A DNA stretch of 64,000 nucleotides from Hoplostethus atlanticus (lineage: Eukaryota > Chordata > Actinopteri > Trachichthyiformes > Trachichthyidae): positions 496,001 through 560,000 of the forward strand of contig JAXDDX010000159.1 in NCBI GenBank assembly GCA_034670405.1, written 5' to 3'. The notes below the pieces were generated by a model. That model was not told the origin of the DNA. It ran no database searches and saw only the letters and a list, made by a program, of their open reading frames with translations. A program made the translations under genes and the position numbers. Position 1 is the stretch's first letter. Each line of letters starts with the position of its first letter. Below, one piece after another: positions 13,201 through 24,919 of this stretch.

Positions 13201-16200
13201 CACCCCCCCCCCCCCCAAAAGTCTTTGATGATTGACAGGCCCGGGGAGACGGGAGGAGCGAGCTACTATACCTAAAAGTCATGGCTTTCAACACTAACAA
13301 CTGGCTCGGCGATGCATCTTCTTTGTCATTTCAATTACAGTTCCCCGTCTGATGGAGAACTGTGCTGTGAATTATGTGCGTTCATCCTGCCGCCTCAAAT
13401 TCTCCCTTTTGTCCCCCCATTCTGCTGCTTTAACAACCTTCCCTTTTCCTCATTCAGTCATTCTTTCTTGCCGACGGACGGACAAAAGCAATTTGTAATC
13501 ATCTGTGACGCAAATAGTCTTCGGCTCGTGGATGGACGGCGAGATAAGACTCAAACTCTTGCTTAACCCTGTTCCACCCCGATTCCACCGTGAACCCTTT
13601 CAGCTGATACCCAGTCTGCATTTAATTAGTAGTCATGATGTCAGGCTGAAAAAAAAGCTAGGCGCTATATAGAAATTCACTGGTCATTTTACACCAGGGA
13701 TTGGACCAATATTGGCCTTTTATGAAATATGGGATCTGGTCAGTGTCATCCACCTCTGATAAGATGGCTCATTGGCTCACCTGTGGAGCACCGCCACAAT
13801 ATCGGCATGGCACAGAAAGTTGGTAAATGTATAGAAATCGATCTAAATGGATCTCTAACGCATCAGGTTATGTTCTCTCTCACAAACCAGAGACTAATCT
13901 CACATCACCTGCTAGACAGACAAGGGCAGTCTGACCTAAAAAAAAAGCTGTCTGACCAAAAATGAGTCGACAACCAAGTCGGATGGCAATTGTTAAATTG
14001 AGAGCTGACCGGTTTGGTTATCAGTGAACTAGAACCTATAACGTAGAGCTCTCTCTGCCAGAAACACAAGTAGACATCCACTGTGTGTTTAGGAGTAGAT
14101 ATCTTCAAATGTGAGTGCACCGTAACCTTTCAGTCCAATAACTATGAGCAACGGTTGGAGGCGGGGGGCTAATGGAGTGCCTAGGAAACTGGATCCAATA
14201 GCCCATGGCCACGAAATAAAATGGAAACCACAGGCCATGAAGCGATGGAGAAAAAACAGAAATGACAGGCTTCCTATATACACACTGTAAGGCTGCAATT
14301 TTTCTAGAATTGTAAAGTCAAGGCAAGTATAATATGGTTAACCATAACGGCAGAAGAGACAACCGCTGATGCTTAGAACAGGATGTAGAAAAATAACCAT
14401 TATGACTTAAAGATTCTAGCTCGATGCATTCCCTTTCCATTGTGATAGTAACGGACATTGTTTTAGCTACTCCTGCAGTGAATTAATTTCAACTGGTGGA
14501 GTTTAGGGCTTTTCCTGCATGTTTTGCATCTACCTTTGGCTTTCCTCCTCCTCCTCCTCTCGAGGGCTTTTTTTCTTGTTAAATACCTTCCAGTGCTGAT
14601 CCGAGGGGAACAAACACGGGAAGGAAATTCATTGACTTGTTGAGCATTTAGACCTAGCGCTAGCAGCTGGGGTAATGCCACTTTGCAGAAGGTAATAACG
14701 GTGTGTGTGTTTGCTGTACTGAAACGGCTCATTACGGTCCTGCACTGGCATAATGGTTAATCGGATTAGCCTCTACTGCTAGGCAGAAACAGAGACAGAT
14801 GCACACACTAGCAAACATAACCAGGTTTCTGTGTATGATGGATGTGGTAGTTAAGGTTGCCATTAATCTCATTCATACAGTCTTTTATCAGCAGAGCCCC
14901 AGAGGCTGGTGACGCTGTGATTTGAATAGGCTGGACCACAGGACCCCCCCCCCCCGACCAACCATAATGTTAGCATATACAGACACTTCTAGAGAGCACT
15001 ATGTGTGTGTGTGTGTGTGTGGTTTAAAGCCATTTAAAATGGATGGTTAACAACTGTCATTTTAAAGCTGCATGAAACGGTTTGATGAAGTGAAGTTCCC
15101 CAGACACACACACACACACGCACACGCGTGTGTGTGTGTGTGTCTGGGGCATAAATATTCATGATTAATCATAACCAGGTTGAGACCAATACATGGGGCT
15201 GATATTGGCCTTTTATTAAAAATCACATACTCTTACAAAGTTATATATCATCAATCTGAGATGTTCAATGCATTCTAAGAGTGCTTTTGTGATGAAGTGT
15301 CATGATTTACTTTTTTGGTGAACCCACTTTCCCTCAACCTGCCTCATCTACTCTCTAGGTGGGGAGAGCAATAATAATACTGACACCAATAGCGGAGCAA
15401 GAGGTTTTCCAGTTGAGAAAAAGCATTGTGGCTGCATTGCATTCTGGACTATCGTTGATACCTCTGCCAGTTTTACAATGGATTTCTACCTGTATGATTG
15501 TTGAACGTCGGTCTAGAAAGAAGTCCTTGCTCTTTGATTCTGAGGAACTGACCAAAACCTGATACCTTTACTGTGGATGTTTTAGATAGCTGAATGATTT
15601 TCTGCTATCACGCTGCATTACAGCTGTGATGGAAACACCTTGATGTGATGTTACATCATCTACGTTTGGCCAGTTCTCCACAGGAATAAGAAAAACACAC
15701 CACAAAACAAAAAAATGGGCCCAGAAATGAAAGGTACATCACCAATAGCTGTTATAGACTATTATATAGTGTTATAGGGTGGATTTGTTGTTTAACCTGA
15801 AGTGATTCTAATGAGAAATTTTGATCAAATTCAGAGTCTTTTCCACCCTGACAAGAATACATTCTGGAGGAAACACTGAATACTTGGAATGTTTTGACAT
15901 CAAGACATTAAAAAAACATCTAACTGCAGCTTCAATACAAACATTTTGGTACTGTTTTTTTTTAAGTTAGGATGACTCAGCTGTAGTTATATGGTGAGTC
16001 AACACCACTACTGCCACCTTCCTCTCCTTTACTGAAGCCCATCCATCCATCTCTTCTCTTCATCACTATAAATTGTCCTTGTGTTTATTTATTTTCCTCT
16101 TTTCAAGGCAGTCTCTCTCTTCCTCTCCTCTTTCTAATCCATTCATCCCCTTCAGACGAAAACATAGTCAAAACCCAATGGCGTTCTGGTTTTTGGTGTT

Positions 16201-17174
16201 ATCCCATGAACTGCCCATCCATAATCCCATCCCAGAGGGCATAGCTCCAACATCTGTAGCTGCTTTTACTCTCCGTCCATCACATTCTCTCTAAAGGGCA
16301 GCTCTAGTCCATCTATACTCTCTCCGTCTGTCTGTCTGTCTCTCAATGGCCCTTATAATTAAACACATCTAATCCTCAAATGGCTGCTTTCCATCTCCCT
16401 TCCCTCCCTCCACTTAGGGTGACATCTTCCTCATTATTATCTTTTACACATCATCATCAGTATCTGCCTTCAAAAACCTACATCGGACAAAGCCTAGACG
16501 GGAATCGAGAATCAACGGACGACCAACAGGGAAGATGAATGCTAGTGTGCTAGTGTGAGGGTTTAAACCTCTTCCCTTGCTTCTTTATAGTTCTCAGAGT
16601 TTGGTTTGTGTGTGAGGCTGCCCTGCTTCAGCTATCGCAGAATTTGACCTTTCACTGGATAAACAACACCCACCAAAATACACCGCATTTTTAAGACTTT
16701 AAAACTTAATTTAAGTTTTAATTTAATTTATTTTAAATTATTTTATTTATTATTTTAAATAAATAAATAAATAATTTTATTATTTTAAATTTTAATTTAA
16801 TTTAATTTATTGTTTTATTTAATTGTATTCAAGACCTTTTAGAGCCTTAGGTTTAGATAATATGATGTTGGACATTTTCAGGCCTTGCCAACACCCTGAA
16901 AACTGATAGGAGAGAGGGAGGAATGTGTCCTACAGTAGAGGTCCAAAACACACAGACATCAAGCTCTAGAAAGGCAACAGCACCCTCTGCTGAAAAAAAA
17001 AAAAAAAGCATCATCGGAGCGTTTGAGTTTTAGTCCCAGACATACCGGTGTCATGGAGCTTCTTGCTGCTGAGCAAAGCATCGGGATGAGGCAGGCTGTA
17101 AATGGTGACAACGCCGGTGGAAGTAGCTGCTGCCAGAAGACCCAGTCTGGGCAAGAAAGGAGCCTGGTAGGAAG

Positions 17175-17208
<34 letters not shown>

Positions 17209-20200
17209 AAGGAAATGAGACTGGGTCCAACAGTAGTCGCAAATAATTCTTCACGTTTGTTTTAACTTTCTTAGTGAATCAGATGTTTGGGGTTTACCAC
17301 ATGATGACAATTCATATTATGTCGTGAAAGTGAGATGTACGGTTAGGCCAATAGTGTGGTTTGCTGATATTGGTGATTCATATGATGCATATGATGGAAG
17401 TTCTTCCCTGACCACAGCTACATAAAAAAGTCTGTAAAAACTGCAATGAGATTCTATTTATTACAATTCTTGGGGAAACACTGAATACTTGTTACTTTTG
17501 AAAATGGCCAAATTTAAAAGATACTAATATACACACAAAATATTGGCTATTGGCAGCTACAGTTCAAAAATATTGACATCAGCCTTCAAAACTTGTCTAG
17601 TTGGGAGCCTGGCTTGTACATCCCCTACCTTTCTGCTGCAGCTGGGTAGCTCCCATGCTCCTGCAGGACACCACTTGAGCTGCCAGACAAAGCCCTTGTC
17701 CTGGGCCAAGCCATAGGCCAGGGCCGGTTGGGACTCCGGTCTGCAGAGAGAGGGATGGATGGATGGATGGATGGATGGAAGAGACGGCATAGGAAATATT
17801 GAAGAAAAAGGTGGGGACGGGGAGAGAGAATGCATTGAAAATGCAAAGATAAGAGTAGATGTACAAGCCCATTTTCACAACAATGTGAATAAGCGATGAT
17901 TGAATAGTCAGATCCCAAAGTTACAAGAAAAGTCCTGGAGAGCTCAAAACAAACCGGTGATTAACCAGTGATTAACCAGTACTGACTTATTTAATGTGCA
18001 GTTTATTTTTGTAGTCAACTACGCAGCAAAATACACAATGGCATGAAAATTGTCACACTTCATCCCTACCTGCTGTTGTACTCCAGCTTGCCCAGGTCCC
18101 ACAGCTGGATGAGTCCGGGCCCGGTGTACGTCTTATTGGCAAAGTGCTGGTCATCCATCCCTCTGTGGCAGGCCAGAGCTACATACTGGGTGGCTGTGGC
18201 ACCGTCGGGTGATGGACACCATTCGATGGCCCAGACTGGCCCGCCCGCATACAGGGACATGTCCCAGCGTTGTGGGTGGGCAGCCACGGCCTCAAACCTG
18301 GTCAGTTTAAAAATAAATGTAAACAAGCGATTTTCTTTGATAGGTTACATTACTGCCAACCAAATCTAATTCTGTCTCCATTTAACAACAAATTTTAAAT
18401 TGAGCTCACGCTCTTATCTTGACATGCAATGTGCAAGAAGGAAGAGGATTCAGGGTAAGGACACTGCTGGGCTCGAACCTGAGCCCTAAAGGTTGCAGGA
18501 TGGTCTCTCTAACCGCTAGGCTACACTGGCACCCATACAAGTTTTCAAGGTACAGCGTTTCATTTTCACTCACCACTGGGATCACACTGAAAAAAAAAAA
18601 AAAAAATGATTTTCTGCTTACTTGCCTTTCACAAAGAAATTAATTTCACTGATGTCTGAAATAATGTCTGAAATAATGGCAGGTACCTCCCAAATGTATT
18701 CAGAAATATCTATGTGTTGCATATAAAAAAATGAGTGGCGGAACACTGAAATGAAGGAGGGAAAATCACTTAAGTGAGAACTATCGTGCATTCATGAAGA
18801 TGTGATATATGTCATGACAGTGAAGCTGCATAAGAGAACATTTTCCAGGTTTATTGAAATGTGGGAAAAAAAAGGTTTTATGGAGAAACAAAAACACCCT
18901 GGGGCATTTTTCTGGGGGATATCAGTAAGATACACAAGGAAAATCCCTTGTTTTTGTTATGTTAGAAAGTGATGAGGGATATTGTTTAAACCTTGAACTA
19001 CATTTGTTAGGGCCTCAGTCTCATCTGTACCGGTTCAGTCTTTGCAGAGGCATCTCCTCCTTGCTGAGGCCTTCTCTGGACACTTTGAAAGCAGCCGACT
19101 GCAGCTCCTGAGGCAGGTACTTCTCCAAATCACTAAGGAACACACAAGACATCCAAACTTTAAAAAAATATATATAATAGAGGTTTTGTAGTAGAGTCAC
19201 AAATCTTTGAAAAAACAGCTATTTCAGCAGCCCTCAATATGTAATATATAAGACTTTTATTTTAACCAATACACTAGGTTTCAATGTGACAGGTGTGAAT
19301 TTGTGTATGTTCTTTTTTATTTGCTCTAGCATGGATTATTAACGCATACTAGTTACTCTGACTCAAAATTTCATAATGTGAAAGGCCATAACTGCTACAC
19401 CACCAGTCTGATATTGAATAAACTTGGGAGGGATGATCCATGTTGTTAACAATTCTAAAACGGCAGTCAACTGACGGCGTTTCCAGTGTTGAAATACAGT
19501 ATGCCTTCCCGGTCCCACTTTATTTGGATCATTTTACAAGACCACCTTCTGCAAGTACATAGAAAGAATAGGAACTACCTGTGTGGTACGCGGTGCCAGT
19601 AGTTGACAGAGGGAACCCATTCTGGGAACACCCAGCTGCTGCAGTGTTCCTCCCGGCTGTATACACACACATACACAGACAATATTGTTTCAGAAATAAC
19701 CACACATACAATCATATACACAGGCAGCATCATAAAACCGAATCAACCGAATCAACAGTTTCTTTCTCTCATTATTTTGACTTAGTACTCAACTACTAGA
19801 AGAATCATTTGTTGTAGCCCTTCTCAACTGCAAGTCAGTAATTTGCATATAAAGGTGATTAATCGTTGTTATAATCATCAGTTTGTTTCAGCCGTAGTAG
19901 AATTGATCAATACTACACTGGTTGTATATGGAACGCCTTTAAGCTGAACTGATTTTTGGATTTTGCAAAGTTATAGGTAATTGCTTTATTTAATAACAAC
20001 ATTAATAACAGTAACAGTAATACTAATAATAATGATAGTAATGACAACAACAAATACAACAAAAACAACAAATATTTGAGTTAATTAATAAGTACTTAAT
20101 AAGTAATAATAGAGGGAAAGAGAGTGAGAAGAGAAAGAGCGAGAGAAAAAAGAGAGGAAAAAAATAAATAAAAACAGAAGAGAGGGATAGATTAGAGGGG

Positions 20201-23200
20201 ACGTGGGGTGGGGGTCTGAATGTGTGTATGTTTGTTGGGTGTATGGGTGTGATGCTTGTGTATGTGCAAGTGTATGTCAGATTAAAAATGTGTAGGGAAG
20301 TACATAATGGGTCGGTGTTCTGACACATCAGTCCAACTCCAGTGTCCAAAAATGGCTGTAACATATTCCTGTGTCACTAGAAACAGCCAAAAGGGCTGGC
20401 TTTGAAGTAAACTGAGTGCAGCTACTTACAACTTCTTGTTTATCTCGGCACATTCCCAGACAGGGTTCATGATGTTGTTGTGGAGTCCATTGGAGGCTTT
20501 GCCCCACCTTTTCACCTGACCTTGCTGCAGGAGAAAAGGATAAGATAATGTATTTTAGGCCATGCTCACTTTTCAGTTACTTTTACTCTATAAACTGTCT
20601 ATTAAATGTCAATTTGGTCTCACATACCCAATGTTGTTGCAATTCCTACTGATCACTGATAGAGGTCAATAAAGGTCATAGATTTCTTGAAGGAGAATAC
20701 TGGTGTCATTTAGAGTTAGGATGTTCAAAATGCTGCAGGTTTTAACTAAAACTAATAGATGGGATCAAATCTCCCCCATCTCTTCACTGGTTGCCTGTCC
20801 GTTTTAAAATTGATTTTAAGGTTTTACTGATTGATTTCAAAGCCGCGCATGGCCTGGCGCCCAGTGATCTTTCTGAACTTTTGCACACAGCCTGAGATCC
20901 TCAGACAGGACCCTTCTGACTGTTCCTGTGTCCCGGCTAATGACTAAAGGTGACCACGCTTGTGTCGTCAGGGCTCCTAGACTTGCCTGAGGAGCTCAGG
21001 CTGGTAGAGTCAGTATCATCTTTTCAATCACTTCTTTAAACTATTTTTTATCCTTGCCATCATTGCCATGTCTGATATTTATTGCTTTACCGGGATTAAT
21101 GTAAAGGCGAGGGGCTACAAACTTGAAAACAATGGTGCTATCCTTTAATGCCCCTTTAAGTTCAATCAGTCTTTCCATTGCCTAGCGGTGATGGGAAAGG
21201 AGAACAGTACTAACAATGCTTCTGTTGAGGGATGCAGCTGCTGATTTTCCAGCCGCCTCAAAGTCTGAGTCGAAGTCCTCGTCCTGTGCCTCTTCCATAT
21301 CCTCGTCCTCCTCATTTTCAGCATCGGGTACAAAGTCCTCATCTTCCGCCGCATCACTGTCAAAGTCAGGGCGCTTCCTCTTTTGGCCTCTACTTCCTGC
21401 TGAAAATATAGAATCATTTATATCAAAGTATTTGGATATCTGCATTGCCATCATAACAATGATTTATACTGATTGAATCCATTTGCTGGACATATACACA
21501 AACACATACATTATACAGTGGAGGAAATAAGTATTTGACCCCCTACTGACCAGCAAGAATTCTGGCTCCCACAGACGGGTTATGTGCCCACGAGGCACAC
21601 AGATTAGTCCTCTCGGCTTTCCTCTCAGCTTAAGAAAGTACTCCTAATCTCAACTGGTTACGTGTATGCACGAATCCTGTCCAAAGAATCACACTTCGTA
21701 TCTTCAACTTCACCACCATGGGCAAGACCAAAGATCTGTTTAAGGACGTCAGGGACAAGATTGTAGACCTGCACAAGGCTGGAATGGGCTACAAGACCAT
21801 CGGCAAGCAGCTTGGTGAAAAGGAAACTGAAAGGAAACTGTTGGTGTGATTATTCGCAAATGGAAGAAAGACAAAATAACTGCCAATCGCCCTCGGTCTC
21901 CGGTTCCATGCAAGATCTCACCTTGTGCGGTATCGTTGATCATCAGAAAGATGAGGGATAAGCCCAGAACCACACGGGAGAAGCTTGTTAATGATCTCAA
22001 GGCAGCTGGGACCACAGTCACCAGGAAAACCATTGGTAACACACTATGCCATAATGGTTTGAAATCCTGCAGTGCCCGGAAGGTCCCTATGCTCAAGAAC
22101 GCACATGTACAGGCCCATCTGAAGTTTGCCAATGAACACCTGAATGATTCTGAGGAGGCTTTGGAGAACTCGATGTGGTCAGATGATACCAAAATCGAGC
22201 TCTTTGGCATCAACTCGACTCTCCGCATTTGGATGGAGAAGAATGCTGACTATGACCCCATGCACACCATCCCCACCGTCAAGCACGGAGGTGGAAACAT
22301 TATGTTTTGGGGCTGTTTCTCTGCTAAGGGTACAGGACGACTGCACCGCATTGAAGGAATGATGGATGGGTCCATGTACTTCTCCCAAGCCTCCTCAGAA
22401 TCATTCAGGTTTTCATTGGCAAACGTCAGACGGTTATTTTGTCTTTCTTCCATTTACGAATAATCGTACCAACAGTTGTCTCCTTTTCACCAAGCTGCTT
22501 GCCGATGGTCTTGTAGCCCATTCCAGCCTTGTGCAGGTCTACAATCTTGTCCCTGACGTCCTTAGACAGATCTTTGGTCTTGCCCATGGTGGTGAGGTTG
22601 AAGATACGAAGTGTGATTCTTTGGACAGGATTCGTGCATACACGTAACCAGTTGAGATTAGGAGTACTTTCTTAAGCCGAGAGGAAAGCCAAGAGGACTA
22701 ATCTGTGTGCCTCGTGGGCACATAACCCGTCTGTGGGAGCCAGAATTCTTGCTGGTCAGTAGGGGATCAAATACTTATTTCCCTCGATGAAATGCAAATC
22801 AACTTATAATTATTATTTAATGCGTTTTTCTGGATCTGGATCACTGTTCAAATAAACCTACCATTAAAATTATAGACCACCCATTTCTTTGTAAGTGGGC
22901 AAAATTGTGAACTCGGCAGGGGATCAAATACTTATTTCCCCCACTGTATGTGCGTGCTTATATCAAATTTCCCCGCAATATTCGATTGCACCTTGTTGCA
23001 GTTCAAATTAATGAAATGCTCTATACAATCTTACTTGATGTTAAAATACTGGATACTAATCACTCAGGAAAGGCAAAACACTTGCATAATCAATACAGTA
23101 TATTTTTGAATCTCCACATTTTATTTGTCATTGTGACTGCGACTGACTCTCATTGGTTGAATGATCAATTCAGAAGTCAGAGTTTAAACAAGATTCTATT

Positions 23201-24825
23201 GTAATGGTTGGGTTCCTACACATTTTCCATTTTCAAATTCTCGATTTTTTCCAAACCTTAATTTCTTTACAGGATTTGGAGACTTTGATCAGTGTAAAAT
23301 AATATATAAGATGATGGTGGATGGTTAATGTGATTTTTATATGTATGTATATACAGTATGTATGTCCATATATATGTTTTTTTATATGCATTTTCATGCT
23401 ACAGCTGAAGACTATTCTTTGCAACAGCAAATATCACAATTTGTGAAATGAAGGTGGATAAGAGTGTCATGTTACGCACTTCATGTTCACAGAGCTGAAC
23501 AACAATATTTTCCCAAACTTTTGTAGAGCTTTGTGCAATTTGTGCATTTTCACGACCTGAAATGACACATTTTACATACCTTTCTAGATTTAACAGACCT
23601 GTGTACAAACCCAGACTAAAGATTTCCAGCAGGGTTTCTACTGTACCTTTGGGACCTTTCTGCCCTCGGCCAAGGTCTGGTTTAGGCCTCCCACTGCTGG
23701 CTTCTTGCTGGGATCCCAACTCCTCGTTGGGATCAAGTGCCTCTTTCGCCAAGGAGTGGAGGTACTTCAATGCCCTGGAAGAATGATTGTTAGAACACTG
23801 TTAGACAATATTTTATATTGAAAGACTTTTTCACAACCAGTGTGCATGAAGAACAGCACAGCTGTTCACTCTCTCTGGTCTCTCCTCCTCTCTCATCAGT
23901 GCAGTTGCCAACATCCCACTACTGCCTCCATCAAAATGTAGGACAAGGCAAGTAGACGTAATCCTCAACACATGAACAATAACGGGCAATAGCAACGGGC
24001 CAGGGGCCTCATTTATAAAACTTTGCGTAAATTGCATCCTAAAACATTGCGTACGCACAAACCTCAGAATCTACTAACGCAAGAAAATATTCAGATCTAT
24101 AAAACCGTGCGGCGCACACCTGTACGCAGTCTTCTCTTTATAAATACCCACCTGCGGTGAATTGTGCGCTCGTGTACTCCTCCCAGTGTCGTCCCACAAT
24201 CATCCGTAAATGGTCAATGCTAAATAGGTCATGAATATGGCGACGTTGTTAAGGAGTCTTTGTTGGACTATCAATGAGGGAAAGACGGAGAGACGGCAAC
24301 TGCAAGAGGGGCGAAATTTGCGGAGTGCGAGATCGAGGAGCTCATCACTGAGGTTGAGCGCCGTAAAGGTGTACTGTTTGGGGTCTCAGTAGAGGCATCT
24401 GTGCCACATTATGGAGAACCGCACAAGCCCTAATAATCCGGCACACCTTAATAATAATAAAAATAAACTTTAGTTTAAGTTACAAAGTGCTTTAGAAGAC
24501 AAAATAAAAATAGCAGACAAACTGACGATGAACAAAATGATAAAAACAATTTAAAAATTATTAAGTTAAGTTATTAAGTTATACAACATTGAGCATAAGG
24601 AGCTACATATGAGACAGTAAACTATGCTTAGCCCCTCAGTTGTATTTTTGCCCCCTCAGTTTAAGCTTTATGTATCTATAGAAAAATATTTCCAAGGTGT
24701 ATGCTAGGGCGTCCATAGTAGCCCACTGAAACGGAGCGGAGGAGATCGATAGACAGACACGTCACTTAGTTCGGTTTCTCAGCCTGCTTGCTTTTCGTGG
24801 TGGTAAATACATTCCCCCCATTGTG

Positions 24826-24919
<94 letters not shown>

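Larger units (their letters stand above)
11959..17045. other. large gtf3c2 intron
   Basis: A 5.1-kb intron. It holds C runs (13203-13216, 14944-14955), a (CA)n/(TG)n palindrome (15098-15149), a local duplication (15838-16458) and an AT-rich tract (16689-16830). None of its open frames shows a recognisable protein, so I call no gene inside it. Confidence 0.6.

Noticed and set aside
17557..17918. Extended open frames around gtf3c2 exon 10
   Set aside because: Only the part between acceptor 17741 and donor 17628 is coding, in one frame; the rest are shadows extended through (GGAT)n.
18455..18535. tRNA gene
   Set aside because: Box A and box B-like motifs are present on the minus strand, but the acceptor and other stems do not pair; a SINE head fits better.
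21749..22228. Long minus-strand open frame across the Tc1 element
   Set aside because: It is antisense to the transposase and follows from the codon pattern and the inverted duplication.
24829..24913. CRISPR-like array
   Set aside because: A dinucleotide microsatellite without spacers in a eukaryotic genome.
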